Source: Xanthobacteraceae bacterium
GTDB lineage: Bacteria > Pseudomonadota > Alphaproteobacteria > Rhizobiales > Xanthobacteraceae
Direction: 5' to 3'
NCBI GenBank assembly: GCA_019750915.1
Contig: JAIENY010000053.1
Coordinates: 1 to 64,000 of the forward strand
Length of the DNA stretch: 64,000 nucleotides
The notes below the pieces were generated by a model that saw nothing but the letters and a program-made list of their open reading frames with translations, was not told the origin of the DNA and searched no databases. The stretch's first letter is position 1, and the number at the start of each line of letters is the position of its first letter. The translations under genes and the position numbers were made by a program. Positions 18,656-28,806 of the stretch are shown piece by piece.

Positions 18656-19354
18656 ATGTCGATTGCAAACTCGATCCGCGCGCAAATTCCGCCCATCCAC
18701 CCGGAAGGCTATCCCTTCATCGGCGCTTTCGCACTCGCCAGTCTGGTCCTGTTCTGGCTGTGGACGCCACTCGGCTGGATCGGCGTGGTGCTGACGGTCT
18801 GGTGCACGTTGTTCTTTCGCGATCCGGTCCGGACGACGCCGGTCCGAGACGGGATCGTAGTTTCGCCGGCCGATGGCCGTGTTTCCCTGATTGTGCAGGC
18901 TGTGCCTCCCGCCGAGCTGGGGCTTGGCGACCGGCCGTTGCTGCGCGTCTCCGTCTTCATGAGCGTCTTCAATTGTCATGTGAACCGCTCTCCCGTGGCT
19001 GGCCGGATCGAGCGTATCGCCTATCGTCCGGGCAAGTTCATCAATGCTGAACTCGACAAAGCGAGTGAGGATAACGAGCGCAATTCCCTGGTTATCTCGA
19101 CGCCCGCGGGCCGGATCGGCGTGGTCCAGATCGCGGGCCTTGTGGCGCGGCGGATTGTGTCGTTCGTGCGGGAAGGGCAAACAATCGGTGCGGGGGAGCG
19201 TTTCGGCCTGATCCGCTTCGGCTCACGGCTGGATGTTTATCTGCCGGAGGGCGCGAAGACTTTGGTCGCTGAGGGGCAGACGGCGGTCGCGGGTGAAACC
19301 GTGCTGGCCGACTTTCAGCTGGGCGACGGAGGGCGGACCTATCGGACCAGTTAA
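18656..19354 (+). CDS. psd: Phosphatidylserine decarboxylase proenzyme
   Basis: 232-residue short-type Psd that decarboxylates phosphatidylserine to phosphatidylethanolamine. A hydrophobic N-terminal segment (about 22-53) anchors it. Motifs include [20 protein letters not shown] and the self-cleavage site FGSRLDV; cleavage between Gly189 and Ser190 creates the pyruvoyl group on the alpha chain. The short length and single GS site match the Rhizobiales/archaeal-type enzyme. pssA follows 69 bp downstream in the same direction, so the two successive steps of phosphatidylethanolamine synthesis are encoded together. Confidence 0.94.
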   Translation: MSIANSIRAQIPPIHPEGYPFIGAFALASLVLFWLWTPLGWIGVVLTVWCTLFFRDPVRTTPVRDGIVVSPADGRVSLIVQAVPPAELGLGDRPLLRVSVFMSVFNCHVNRSPVAGRIERIAYRPGKFINAELDKASEDNERNSLVISTPAGRIGVVQIAGLVARRIVSFVREGQTIGAGERFGLIRFGSRLDVYLPEGAKTLVAEGQTAVAGETVLADFQLGDGGRTYRTS

Positions 19355-19429
19355 CTACGTCCACTAATGTTTCCGGTATTTGGCCACATTGGCGAAGCAT
19401 AATGCGGCCTGTATATAGGTTGTGTGAAC

Positions 19430-20296
19430 ATGACGCCTGACGCCCGCGATCCGGATTTTCGCCGCCGCTTTCGTACCATTCCGGTGCGAATGCTGGTGCC
19501 GAACGTCATCACGTTGCTTGCCATCGGGGCGGGGCTGACAGCGATCCGCATGGCGATCGAAGGGCGGATTGAGCTTGCGCTCGGCGCGATCGTGTTCGCC
19601 GCCATTCTCGACGGGCTCGACGGACGTATTGCGCGCATGATCAAGGGACAGTCGCGCTTTGGTGCCGAACTCGACAGTCTGGCTGACTTCGTGAACTTTG
19701 GCGTTGCTCCGGCGCTGATCCTGTACTTCTGGCAGCTTCATGCTCTCAACAATGTGGGCTGGATCGCCGCCATGATCTTCGCGATCAGCGGCGGATTGCG
19801 GCTGGCTCGCTTTAACGCCACGATGGATGATCCGAACAAGCCGGAATTCGCAGCGAATTTCTTTACCGGCGTTCCGGCACCTGCAGGGGCAATCTGTGTT
19901 TTGCTGCCGATGTATCTCGTGCTGGTCGGTCTGCCGCAGCTTCCCGCAACGATCATCGCGATCTACACGCTCGGTATTGCGTTCCTGATGGTGTCGCGGC
20001 TTCCGGTGTTTTCCGGCAAGATGATCGGCGCCAGCGTGTCGCCGGACATCGTCGTTCCCTTGGTCGTGTTCGTCGTTCTCTTCATTGCGATATTGATCAG
20101 CTACCCATGGCATGTGCTCAGCGTCGGATCGCTGCTTTATTTGATCTGCCTGCCGTTCGGATGGATGTCGTACCGACGGCACGAGTTGCAGGCTGCTGAG
20201 GCAGCCAAGGCAACGCCGGGTGTCTCTGCATCGTCGGCATTTACGCCGCCATCCTCAGGTGATCCGCTGGATGATCGTCCACACAGATTGAATTGA
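19430..20296 (+). CDS. pssA: CDP-diacylglycerol--serine O-phosphatidyltransferase
   Basis: 288-residue integral membrane enzyme making phosphatidylserine from CDP-diacylglycerol and serine. The CDP-alcohol phosphatidyltransferase motif is intact: D61-G-L-D64-G-x-x-A-R, then G and D82 and D86 in FGAELDSLAD. Seven or eight hydrophobic segments follow. Starts are possible at GTG 19424 and ATG 19430; the ATG is preferred. The C-terminal 40 residues are polar and poorly conserved in type. It acts immediately before Psd, the upstream gene. Confidence 0.93.
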   Translation: MTPDARDPDFRRRFRTIPVRMLVPNVITLLAIGAGLTAIRMAIEGRIELALGAIVFAAILDGLDGRIARMIKGQSRFGAELDSLADFVNFGVAPALILYFWQLHALNNVGWIAAMIFAISGGLRLARFNATMDDPNKPEFAANFFTGVPAPAGAICVLLPMYLVLVGLPQLPATIIAIYTLGIAFLMVSRLPVFSGKMIGASVSPDIVVPLVVFVVLFIAILISYPWHVLSVGSLLYLICLPFGWMSYRRHELQAAEAAKATPGVSASSAFTPPSSGDPLDDRPHRLN

Positions 20297-20375
20297 CAGC
20301 GTTCTTGCTACCACGGCTTCGTTATCGATCCGAGCGCTGCGTTGTCGTAAGTGAAATTCCGGACGTACAAACCAC

Positions 20376-21278
20376 GTGCAGCCTCTTGTCTACACTTGCT
20401 TAAGCGACGGTCTGGGAAACCAGCTTTTTCAGTATGCCATCGGGCGTGCGCTTGCCGATCGGATCGGTGCGGAGCTTCGGCTCGATTGCTCATGTTTTTC
20501 CGGCAATTCCAGCCGACCGTTTGAACTTGACGCGTATTCAATCGTAGCCGAGCGCAGCTGGGATATTCAGAAGGTTCCGACGCGATGGTTCAGGTTGCCC
20601 GGAAGAATTGGAAAGCCTTTTACAGCAGCGGTCCACAATGGTGTGCCGCGCCGGGCAACTATTCATGGGCACAGTTACAAGGTCTTCGACGAGAAACGTA
20701 TCTATAGATTCGATCCGTCATTCTCCACGCTGAATGGATCGGTCTATCTGACGGGGTGGTGGCAATCGCCGCGGTATTTTGAATCCTCCTCAGAATCCAT
20801 TCGCCGTGAGCTTCGGCTCAAGGCGCCGCTGGGTCGGTTGAGCCGGGATTGGTTAGGCCAAATTCAATCGGTTGCCGCCGTCGCGATCCATGTGCGCCGC
20901 GGTGACTATCTTCTTTCACCCGACCGATCGACTTGCTCGCCAGCCTATTACGACGCTGGGATGGACCTGGTGCGCTCCCGGGTTTCTGAGGCCCGGTTTT
21001 TTGTATTTTCAGATGATCCGCAGTGGTGTCGCCAGCATTTTTCCAGACGGGATACCGTCATCATCGACGCAAATGGTCCCGAGGGTGCGGTAGCGGATCT
21101 GGCGCTAATGGCGGCATGCCGGCACCACGTCATTGCCAATTCGTCGTTCAGCTGGTGGGGGGCATGGCTGTGCGATGCGGCCGATCAGATCGTAGTGGCT
21201 CCGGAAAATTGGGTTGTCGGCATCCCGACAACCGATGATCTCGTCGCCAGGCGGTGGCAGCGCTTTTATCGGCTCTGA
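20376..21278 (+). CDS. Alpha-1,2-fucosyltransferase-like glycosyltransferase (GT11)
   Basis: 300 residues from a GTG start; the next in-frame ATG would delete the first motif. It carries the GT11 hallmarks: DGLGNQLFQYAIGRAL at 11-26, the GDP-sugar-binding HVRRGDY near 172-178, FSDDPQWC, and NSSFSWWGAWL near 253-263. The family transfers fucose from GDP-fucose to surface glycans such as O-antigen or exopolysaccharide. No other sugar-transfer or GDP-fucose genes are nearby, and the codons look somewhat less G+C-rich than in the flanking genes, so it may be an acquired, stand-alone glycan-modifying gene. The acceptor is unknown. The ribosome-binding site is weak. Confidence 0.8.
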   Translation: MQPLVYTCLSDGLGNQLFQYAIGRALADRIGAELRLDCSCFSGNSSRPFELDAYSIVAERSWDIQKVPTRWFRLPGRIGKPFTAAVHNGVPRRATIHGHSYKVFDEKRIYRFDPSFSTLNGSVYLTGWWQSPRYFESSSESIRRELRLKAPLGRLSRDWLGQIQSVAAVAIHVRRGDYLLSPDRSTCSPAYYDAGMDLVRSRVSEARFFVFSDDPQWCRQHFSRRDTVIIDANGPEGAVADLALMAACRHHVIANSSFSWWGAWLCDAADQIVVAPENWVVGIPTTDDLVARRWQRFYRL

Positions 21279-21466
21279 CCGCGCGCGAGCAGGCCGGCGG
21301 CCATTTTGTTAGCGAATTCTTGATACTTCAGGTCGTGGCCGCCGGCATCTTCTACCCGCGAGAGCAACTGGCTTTAGCCGATTCTTTTACGTGAATTTAA
21401 GGGCATCGAAGCTAGGTTGATCGCTGCGGTCAGAACGGCCGCCGTTCAGTTGTGTTGGAGTATCGT

Positions 21467-22240
21467 ATGGATATCACCACCAGTATTGGCCTCGTTGTCG
21501 GCGCTTTGGTCATCGCGGTCATGATCTTTTTGGGTGGCGACCTCCATATGTTCATCAGCGAACACGCGATGATTATCATCTTCGGCGGTTCGTTTTCGGC
21601 AACCCTGATCCGCTTTCCGCTCGCTTCCATCCTTCACGGCCTGCCGCTGGGCGCAAAGTTCGCGTTCACGATGCGGCGCCAGACCTCGCGCGATCTGGTT
21701 GACGAACTCGCCCGTATCGCCGAGGTCGCTCGCAAGCAAGGGCCAGTCGGCCTTGAAAAGGTCGAGACCGAGGATCCGTTTCTGGCCAAAGGCATTCGCT
21801 ACGTGGCTGATGGATACGATCTTGATTTCATCCGCGACAACCTCGAGCGCGACCGCGACAACTTCCTGATGCATCTCGATGAAGGCAGCAAAATCTATCG
21901 CGCGATCGGAGACTGCGCACCGGCCTTCGGCATGATCGGAACACTGATCGGCATGGTGCAGATGTTCGCCAACATGACCGACCCATCCAAGCTCGGCCCG
22001 TTCATGGCGACGGCTTTGCTCGCAACGCTCTATGGCGCGCTGGTCGCTAACCTGTTCTGTCTGCCGATCGCGGACAAACTTCACGGCAAGTTACTTGAGG
22101 AAGAAACCAATCGAACAATTATCATCGATGGTATCCTGATGATCCGTGACGCCAAGAGCCCGACGCTCGTGCGTGAAATGCTTCTCGCTTATCTGCCAGA
22201 AAAGCATCGCCACGGCGAAGGCGAGCCGGTCCCGGCTTGA
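21467..22240 (+). CDS. MotA/PomA-type stator protein
   Basis: 257 residues from the ATG at 21467. It has four hydrophobic segments in the MotA order: two near the N-terminus (residues 5-52, including GGSFSATLIRFP) and two after a charged cytoplasmic loop (FGMIGTLIGMVQMF and the following ALLATLYGALVANLF). The loop contains charged residues of the kind that contact FliG. Length and motifs resemble PomA and the MotA of bacteria with sodium or orphan stators rather than the longer rhizobial MotA. The OmpA-domain partner begins 32 bp downstream. No other flagellar genes are in the window. Confidence 0.85.
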   Translation: MDITTSIGLVVGALVIAVMIFLGGDLHMFISEHAMIIIFGGSFSATLIRFPLASILHGLPLGAKFAFTMRRQTSRDLVDELARIAEVARKQGPVGLEKVETEDPFLAKGIRYVADGYDLDFIRDNLERDRDNFLMHLDEGSKIYRAIGDCAPAFGMIGTLIGMVQMFANMTDPSKLGPFMATALLATLYGALVANLFCLPIADKLHGKLLEEETNRTIIIDGILMIRDAKSPTLVREMLLAYLPEKHRHGEGEPVPA

Positions 22241-22272
22241 CGCGCGTTCACTGGGTTTCGGGGGAATAATCG

Positions 22273-23100
22273 ATGGCGAAGAAGAAACGAGGAGACGCTC
22301 ATGGCGGCGGGCACGGCTGGTTCGTGACCTTTGCCGACCTGATGGGCCTGCTGATGAGCTTCTTCGTTATGCTGGTGGCGTTCTCGACGCAGGATAGCAA
22401 CAAGCTCAAGATCGTCGCCGGTTCGATGCGAGATGCCTTCGGTGTGCAGGAAGCGCGCTACTCCGGCGTTATCGAGACTGACGGCCTGCCGACACGCCCG
22501 AAGCTCAAGAATACCGATCACATCCAGCCGGACGAGGCTTCAAACACGCCATCTCCGAACGAGCAGGACAGCGAACGCACTGCCGGCGCACGACTGAAGA
22601 CCGACCGGGAGTTTGCACTGGCATCGGCGTCGTTGCGCCAGGCACTGCAAGACATGCCGGAAATAACCGAACTTTCGAAACACATTCTTTTCGAGGAAAC
22701 CAAAAAGGGGCTGAACCTGGAAATCGTCGATCAGGACGGTCGTTCCATGTTCGCAGAGGGTTCGCGCGAACCCTATGAGCGCACCAAGATGCTGATCCGC
22801 AGGATCGCGGGGCCGCTGCGGTCGTCTCCATTGCGGGTAGCGATCACAGGCCACACCTCATCGAACTTCGTTTCGCCGCGTCCCAGCTATGGCGCCTTCG
22901 ATCTTTCTGCGGATCGCGCCAACACCGTTCGCAGGATTCTCGAAGACGAAGGACTGCCCGGTTCTCATATCTATTCTGTGTCCGGTCGGGGCGACAGCGA
23001 ACCGCTGTTCCCGGACGATCCCGCGTTGGCGGCGAACCGCCGGGTGACGATCACCTTGATGCGGGAAGATCCGCCTGTTCCGCCCGACCTCAAACCTTAA
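22273..23100 (+). CDS. MotB/PomB-type stator protein with OmpA domain
   Basis: 275 residues. A short charged N-terminus (MAKKKRGD) precedes a single membrane helix containing TFADLMGLLMSFFVMLVAFS; its Asp is the ion-binding residue of MotB/PomB. The flexible periplasmic linker is followed by a C-terminal OmpA-like peptidoglycan-binding domain (about 150-265) with ITGHTSSN, DLSADRANTVRRIL and GRGDSEPL. With the upstream MotA-like protein it should form an ion channel that powers the flagellar motor or, if uncoupled, another envelope process. The FADLM form resembles PomB. Confidence 0.85.
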   Translation: MAKKKRGDAHGGGHGWFVTFADLMGLLMSFFVMLVAFSTQDSNKLKIVAGSMRDAFGVQEARYSGVIETDGLPTRPKLKNTDHIQPDEASNTPSPNEQDSERTAGARLKTDREFALASASLRQALQDMPEITELSKHILFEETKKGLNLEIVDQDGRSMFAEGSREPYERTKMLIRRIAGPLRSSPLRVAITGHTSSNFVSPRPSYGAFDLSADRANTVRRILEDEGLPGSHIYSVSGRGDSEPLFPDDPALAANRRVTITLMREDPPVPPDLKP

Positions 23101-23123
23101 CGCTACGATAATACCTAGGTGTG

Positions 23124-23152
23124 GGTTCCTGCCCGGGTCTATGGGCGGGACC
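23124..23152. other. GC-rich stem-loop in the kup leader
   Basis: Ten base pairs with one bulge and one G-T pair can form between 23124-23134 and 23143-23152 (loop GGGTCTAT). There is no T-tract, so it is not a classical terminator. It lies between the motB-like stop and the first kup start and might be a transcript-processing or leader structure. Confidence 0.3.
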
Positions 23153-23231
23153 AATGCACGGTGATATACAGAATTTCTGGCCTCCGAGGCTGCCCATCGA
23201 TGTATCGAGAGTGAAGCCCCGTCCGTAGCCC

Positions 23232-25139
23232 ATGGCTGTCAGCGAAACTCCCACCGACCTCCCGGCACCAGACGCCGAAGCGCACAAAAGCGGCTTCTGG
23301 CAACTGACTCTTGGCAGCATTGGCGTCGTTTTTGGCGATATCGGAACGTCGCCGCTTTACGCTTTCCGCGAAGCCGCGCTTGGGGCGGCCGGAACAGGCG
23401 AGATCAACAGACCGATTGTTCTTGGCGTGTTGTCGCTGATCGTCTGGTCATTGATCATTGTCGTGACTGCAAAGTACGTGCTGCTGCTGCTGCGCGCGGA
23501 CAACAACGGGGAGGGCGGCACACTTTCGCTGATGGCACTCGGGCAGCGGGCGCTCGGGCGTCGCGCGATTATTCTGCTGGTCCTCGGCGTGATCGGCGCG
23601 GCCATGTTTTTCGGCGATTCGATGATTACGCCGGCGATTTCCGTTCTGTCGGCTGTCGAGGGCCTCAAGCTCGCGACACCGGCGCTCGAACATTACGTGA
23701 TCCCTGTCACGGTCCTCATTCTCGTGATTCTATTTGCAGTTCAGAGCAGTGGGACGACGCGAATAGCCGCAGCCTTTGGCCCGGTCATGATCGCGTGGTT
23801 CATTTCGCTGGCGGCGTTGGGGGCAATTCATATCGCGGACGATCTCTCGGTGCTGACCGCGCTGAACCCTGCCTATGCAATTTCATTCCTTTTGTCGCAC
23901 GGTGAGATCAGCCTGGTGACACTCGGCGCCGTGTTTCTTGCCGTCACAGGCGGCGAGGCGCTGTATGCCGATCTGGGCCACTTTGGCCGAAAGCCGATTC
24001 AGGCGGCGTGGCTTTATTTTGTTTTGCCCGCCTTGCTGATCAATTATTTCGGGCAGGGAGCGCTGGTGCTCGCGCATCCGCAGGCAATCGAAAATCCGTT
24101 CTATCGCATGGCACCGCAGTACTTGCTGCTGCCGCTCGTTGTGCTTGCAACAGCAGCGACCGTGATTGCCAGCCAGGCTGTGATCACGGGGGCTTTTTCG
24201 CTCACCCGGCAAGCGATTCAGCTTGGACTGCTTCCGCGTTTTGAGGTTCGGTATACGTCGGAAGTTCATGCAGGACAGATTTATCTGCCGCGGGTGAATG
24301 CCATGCTGCTGATCGGCGTGCTGCTGCTCGTCGGACTGTTCAGAACATCCAGCGGTCTGGCATCAGCGTATGGCATCGCGGTTTCGACCACGATGGTGGC
24401 GGACGGCATCATGGGCTTCATCGTGATCTGGAAGCTGTGGAATTGGCGTGTGGCCACGGCGGCTGCGTTAATCGTGCCGTTCGTTCTGGTTGATCTGACC
24501 TTCTTCACCGCAAATCTCGTCAAGCTGTTCGAAGGCGCATGGGTCCCGCTGTTGTTCGGCCTGATCATGATTGTGATGATCTGGACTTGGAGACGCGGCT
24601 CGAACATCCTGTTGAACAAGACACGGCGGACCGAGGTGCCGCTGCGCGATCTCATCAAGAGCCTTGAAAAGCGGCCTCCCCACATCGTAAAGGGCACGGC
24701 TGTTTTCCTGACGAGCGATCCGGACTTTGTGCCGACTGCGTTGCTGCACAATCTCAAGCACAACAAGGTTCTCCACGAACACAATGTCATTCTGACGATT
24801 CGCACCGCTCCAACGCCACGCGTCGATCAGCTCGATCGGGTCGAGTATGAGGGGATCAGTGAGAAATTCTCGATTGTCCGTCTCAATTTCGGTTTCATGG
24901 AGTCGCCGAATGTCCCGAAGGCGCTGGCCATTGCCCGGAAACTCGGCTGGCAGTTCGATATCATGTCGACGTCGTTCTTCGTATCACGCCGCTCTCTCAA
25001 GCCGACCGCCCATTCCGGGATGCCGCTCTGGCAAGATCATCTCTTCATCGCCATGAGCAAATCGGCTAATGACGCAACCGATTACTTCCAGATACCGACC
25101 GGCCGGGTGGTCGAAATCGGAACCCAGGTCACGATTTAG
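23232..25139 (+). CDS. kup: Kup-family low-affinity potassium transporter, copy 1
   Basis: 635-residue KUP/HAK/KT potassium-proton symporter. About twelve membrane helices occupy residues 18-460, with the family motifs [15 protein letters not shown], the NNGEGGT loop and [13 protein letters not shown], followed by a roughly 170-residue cytoplasmic C-terminal domain containing [20 protein letters not shown]. All hallmark residues are present. A close paralogue starts 118 bp downstream in the same direction. Confidence 0.95.
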   Translation: MAVSETPTDLPAPDAEAHKSGFWQLTLGSIGVVFGDIGTSPLYAFREAALGAAGTGEINRPIVLGVLSLIVWSLIIVVTAKYVLLLLRADNNGEGGTLSLMALGQRALGRRAIILLVLGVIGAAMFFGDSMITPAISVLSAVEGLKLATPALEHYVIPVTVLILVILFAVQSSGTTRIAAAFGPVMIAWFISLAALGAIHIADDLSVLTALNPAYAISFLLSHGEISLVTLGAVFLAVTGGEALYADLGHFGRKPIQAAWLYFVLPALLINYFGQGALVLAHPQAIENPFYRMAPQYLLLPLVVLATAATVIASQAVITGAFSLTRQAIQLGLLPRFEVRYTSEVHAGQIYLPRVNAMLLIGVLLLVGLFRTSSGLASAYGIAVSTTMVADGIMGFIVIWKLWNWRVATAAALIVPFVLVDLTFFTANLVKLFEGAWVPLLFGLIMIVMIWTWRRGSNILLNKTRRTEVPLRDLIKSLEKRPPHIVKGTAVFLTSDPDFVPTALLHNLKHNKVLHEHNVILTIRTAPTPRVDQLDRVEYEGISEKFSIVRLNFGFMESPNVPKALAIARKLGWQFDIMSTSFFVSRRSLKPTAHSGMPLWQDHLFIAMSKSANDATDYFQIPTGRVVEIGTQVTI

Positions 25140-25257
25140 CATCCCTGAGCGCGGTGGCGTACCCAAATGCGCGTGGCGCGGGTGGTTGAAAAGCGGTATT
25201 TTGGGGCGTATAGGCCAGCGCGTTTTGGCCATACAGACGGTATTCGAGGCTTCCCTG

Positions 25258-27183
25258 ATGACGAGTGACATATCCGTTCCCGCCGCGGAGACGCAAGCGG
25301 CGGGCGCGCAGGGGGAAGCCCACTCGACAGCTTCGTTCAAGGCGTTGCTCTTGGGGTCGATCGGGGTCGTCTATGGCGACATCGGTACATCGCCTCTTTA
25401 CGCATTTCGCGAGGCCGCGTTGGCTGCCGGCGCGACGGCAACTGATGTCAGCCCGACTGCGGTACTCGGCATCCTGTCCCTGATCCTGTGGGCGCTGATT
25501 ATTGTTGTCACACTCAAATACGTCATCATCCTGTTACGGGCCGATAACAACGGCGAGGGTGGAACGCTTGCATTGATGGCGCTGGCCCAGCGCGCTCTGG
25601 GTGCAAATGGGGCAGGGGTTATCCTGCTCGGTATCATCAGCGGCGCGTTGTTTTACGGCGACGCCGTGATTACGCCCGCGCTTTCGGTGCTGTCCGCGAT
25701 CGAGGGCATGAAGATTGCCACCGATGCGTTCGATCCATATGTGGTGCCGTTGACGGTGGTGATCCTTGTGATGCTGTTCGGTGTGCAATCGCGAGGCACG
25801 GCGCGGGTCGCCGTCTTTTTCGGGCCGCTGATGTGCCTTTGGTTTTTGGTAATCGCGGCGGCCGCGATCCCTCCCATCGTCAATCACCCACAGATCTTTC
25901 AAGCCTTCAACCCGCTGCTGGCGGTCACGTTTCTGACTCATCACGGCGTGATCGGGCTGATTACCCTTGGCGCTGTCTTTCTGGCCGTGACAGGTGCGGA
26001 GGCGCTCTATGCAGACCTTGGGCATTTCGGCAAAAAGCCGATTCAGGCTGCGTGGCTCGTCATCGTGTTGCCGTCACTGGCGTTGAACTATCTCGGACAG
26101 GGCGCACTGGTCATTGCGAATCCGGCAGCGATCGAAAATCCATTCTTTCTGCTCTATCCGGACTGGGCGCTGGTGCCGATGGTGATCCTTGCAACGATTG
26201 CAACTGTGATCGCCAGCCAGGCTGTCATTACCGGCGCCTATTCGCTGACCCGGCAGGCGGTCCAGCTCGGCCTTCTGCCGCGCTTTGAGATCAGGCATAC
26301 GTCGGAAGCTCATTCAGGCCAGATCTATATTCCGCGGGTCAACAGACTGCTGTTGATCATGGTGCTTCTGCTTGTGGTGACATTCCGATCCTCAAGTGCT
26401 CTGGCATCGGCCTATGGCATCTCGGTGACAGGCACGATGGTCGTAACGGCCTTGATGGGTTTCATCGTGATCTGGAAGGTATGGAAGTGGCCCGCCGTTG
26501 CCGCGGCAGCGCTGATTATTCCGTTTCTGCTAATTGATGTTACTTTCCTTGCCGCAAATATGTTGAAGGTCTTCGAGGGAGGATGGGTTCCGCTTGCGCT
26601 GGGCGGATTTGTGATGACGCTCATGCTCACTTGGCGGCGCGGCACCCGATTGCTTTATGACAAATCCCACAAGCAGGAAATTCCACTGACCGATCTGATC
26701 GGGATGCTGGAGAAAAAGCCTCCTCAGCGCGTTTCGGGCACTGCGGTGTTTCTCACCAGTAATCCGAATTTCGCTCCTACCGCGCTCATGCACAGTCTCA
26801 AACATTACAAAGTGCTTCACGAGAAGAACGTCATTCTTTCAATCGAAATCGCGCCGACCCCGCGTGTTGATATCAGTGAGCGGGTGCGTATGGAGGAACT
26901 GAGCGGCCCGTTCTCGCGCGTGATTCTCCGGTTCGGATTTATGGAATCCCCCAACGTTCCAAAGGCGCTCGGTATCGCGCGCAAGCTCGGCTGGCAGTTT
27001 GACATCATGTCGACGTCGTTTTTCCTGTCGCGCCGGGCTCTCAAACCGGCCGCTCATTCCGGGATGCCGCGATGGCAGGATCACATGTTCATCGCGCTGA
27101 GCCGTTCGGCAAACGACGCAACCGACTACTACCAGATCCCCACCGGCCGCGTTGTTGAAGTCGGGACCCAGATCACGATTTGA
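25258..27183 (+). CDS. kup: Kup-family low-affinity potassium transporter, copy 2
   Basis: 641 residues from the ATG at 25258; the open frame begins earlier, inside copy 1, but the upstream segment has no similarity to Kup. It repeats the whole copy-1 architecture: [38 protein letters not shown], then the cytoplasmic domain with [19 protein letters not shown]. The two proteins align along their full length with few gaps, so this is a tandem duplication that has diverged moderately. Different affinity or pH response between the copies is plausible. Tandem kup genes are known in Bradyrhizobium relatives. Confidence 0.94.
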   Translation: MTSDISVPAAETQAAGAQGEAHSTASFKALLLGSIGVVYGDIGTSPLYAFREAALAAGATATDVSPTAVLGILSLILWALIIVVTLKYVIILLRADNNGEGGTLALMALAQRALGANGAGVILLGIISGALFYGDAVITPALSVLSAIEGMKIATDAFDPYVVPLTVVILVMLFGVQSRGTARVAVFFGPLMCLWFLVIAAAAIPPIVNHPQIFQAFNPLLAVTFLTHHGVIGLITLGAVFLAVTGAEALYADLGHFGKKPIQAAWLVIVLPSLALNYLGQGALVIANPAAIENPFFLLYPDWALVPMVILATIATVIASQAVITGAYSLTRQAVQLGLLPRFEIRHTSEAHSGQIYIPRVNRLLLIMVLLLVVTFRSSSALASAYGISVTGTMVVTALMGFIVIWKVWKWPAVAAAALIIPFLLIDVTFLAANMLKVFEGGWVPLALGGFVMTLMLTWRRGTRLLYDKSHKQEIPLTDLIGMLEKKPPQRVSGTAVFLTSNPNFAPTALMHSLKHYKVLHEKNVILSIEIAPTPRVDISERVRMEELSGPFSRVILRFGFMESPNVPKALGIARKLGWQFDIMSTSFFLSRRALKPAAHSGMPRWQDHMFIALSRSANDATDYYQIPTGRVVEVGTQITI

Positions 27184-27290
27184 TGGCCCGGCGGGTGCTT
27201 GATTTTGCGGTCGCAAAAGACGAATTTGTGCCCCGTCCGGATATCATTTCCGTACCAATCAATTTGTTTATCCATCGCCCGGAGGCCGCA

Positions 27291-27623
27291 TTGTCTGACA
27301 TTCATAAAGTCCATGATCTTACCCCTGAAGAGGTTGCGAAGGGGATCGTGGAGGGTCGATATCTTCTGGTCGATGTTCGCGAGCCGAACGAAGTTGCCGC
27401 TGAGGCATATCCGGAAGCCGTCGTGGTGCCGTTGTCAGCATTTGACTCGGCGAAAATTCCTGATCCCCACGGGAAGACCGTCGTTTTTGCATGCCGCTCC
27501 GGCAAGCGCTCGGTGACCGCATCGCTGGCCGCTCAGGCTGACGGCAAACCGTACGACCAGCATCTGGCCGGCGGTATCCTCGGTTGGAAGGCCGCTGGGC
27601 TGCCGACCACGACAGGCGGATAG
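27291..27623 (+). CDS. Single-domain rhodanese
   Basis: 110-residue rhodanese-like sulfurtransferase. The frame opens at 27180, but a TTG at 27291 with GGAGG at 27281-27285 (5 nt spacing) gives the usual family N-terminus SDIHKVHDLTPEEVAKGI; the preceding 37 codons look non-coding. The active-site loop is CRSGKRS with the persulfide-forming Cys, preceded by VDVREPNEV. The C-terminus has GGILGWKAAGLP, the standard rhodanese ending. Small rhodaneses move sulfane sulfur to cyanide, thioredoxin or biosynthetic acceptors; the partner is unknown. The aminotransferase gene follows by 20 bp. Confidence 0.85.
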   Translation: MSDIHKVHDLTPEEVAKGIVEGRYLLVDVREPNEVAAEAYPEAVVVPLSAFDSAKIPDPHGKTVVFACRSGKRSVTASLAAQADGKPYDQHLAGGILGWKAAGLPTTTGG

Positions 27624-27643
27624 GGCGCAACGTCCCGTCCTAC

Positions 27644-28795
27644 ATGGGAAACGTTTTCGCAAATCTCCCGGTCACAATCTTCGAGGTGATGTCGCAGCTT
27701 GCCCGGGAGCATGACGCGATCAATCTCGGACAGGGCTTTCCCGACGGGCCGGGGCCGGAGGATGTGCGCCTCAAGGCCGCCGAGGCGGTCCTCAACGGCT
27801 ACAACCAGTATCCCTCAATGATGGGCCTGCCGGAACTGCGGCAGGCGATCGCGGCGCATTACGCGCACTGGCATGGCGTCGAACTCGATCCAATGACGGA
27901 GGTGATGGTGACTTCCGGGGCGACCGAGGCGCTTGCCGGGTCGTTGCTCGGGCTGATCGAGCCCGGCGACGAGGTGGTCGTCTTCCAACCGTTCTACGAC
28001 GCCTATGTGCCGCTGATCCGCAAGGCGGGAGGCGTTCCGCGTTTCGTAAGGCTGGAGCCGCCGCATTGGCGGTTGGACGACGACATGCTGCGGCGCGCGT
28101 TTACGCCGAAGACGAAGTTCGTGATCTTCAACAACCCGCTCAACCCGGCGGCCGTGGTCTATCCGCGCGAAGATCTCGAATTACTGGCGCGCTACTGTCA
28201 GGCGTTCGATGCGATCGCGATCTGCGACGAGGTGTGGGAGCATATTGTGTTCGACGGCCGCGCACATATCCCGCTGATCGCCATTCCCGGCATGCGCGAG
28301 CGCACGGTCAAGATCGGCTCGGCGGGGAAGATATTCGCGCTTACCGGCTGGAAGGTCGGATTCGTCTGCGCGGCACCTGCGTTGTTGCGGGTGCTTGCCA
28401 AGGCACATCAATTCTTGACGTTCACCACGCCGCCCAATCTGCAAGTCGCAGTGGCTTATGGCCTCGGCAAGACCGATGCCTTTTTCACCGATATGCGCGC
28501 GGACCTTGCGCGCAGCCGCGATCGGCTATCAAGCGGTCTTATGAGCATCGGTTTTCCTGTTTTGCAATCGCAGGGGACGTATTTCCTGAATGTCGATCTT
28601 GCACCGCTCGGCCTCAACCAGACTGACGAGGAGTTTTGCAAGAGAGTCGTCATCGAACATAAGGTCGCGTCGATTCCAGTGTCGTCGTTTTATGAAGACG
28701 ATCCGGTGAGGTCGGTCGTGCGCTTCTGCTTCGCCAAGACCGACGCGACCATTGACGCTGCGCTGGAGCGATTATCGCATGTGCTGCCGGGCTGA
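27644..28795 (+). CDS. PLP-dependent aminotransferase, class I/II
   Basis: 383 residues from the ATG at 27644; an upstream opening at 27584 overlaps the rhodanese and is unlikely. Fold-type I motifs: NLGQGFPDGPGP near the N-terminus, YNQYPSMMGLPELRQAIA, the PLP-binding TSGATEALAGS, NNPLNPAAVVYPRE (a variant of NPHNPTG), CDEVWEHIVFDG, and the Schiff-base Lys in SAGKIFALTGWKVGF. The closest described groups are kynurenine/glutamine transaminase-like and methionine aminotransferases (YbdL-like). The exact amino donor is not predictable. The gene directly follows the rhodanese, which might point to sulfur amino acid metabolism, but that is inference. Confidence 0.85.
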   Translation: MGNVFANLPVTIFEVMSQLAREHDAINLGQGFPDGPGPEDVRLKAAEAVLNGYNQYPSMMGLPELRQAIAAHYAHWHGVELDPMTEVMVTSGATEALAGSLLGLIEPGDEVVVFQPFYDAYVPLIRKAGGVPRFVRLEPPHWRLDDDMLRRAFTPKTKFVIFNNPLNPAAVVYPREDLELLARYCQAFDAIAICDEVWEHIVFDGRAHIPLIAIPGMRERTVKIGSAGKIFALTGWKVGFVCAAPALLRVLAKAHQFLTFTTPPNLQVAVAYGLGKTDAFFTDMRADLARSRDRLSSGLMSIGFPVLQSQGTYFLNVDLAPLGLNQTDEEFCKRVVIEHKVASIPVSSFYEDDPVRSVVRFCFAKTDATIDAALERLSHVLPG

Positions 28796-28806
28796 CGGGG
28801 ACCAAA

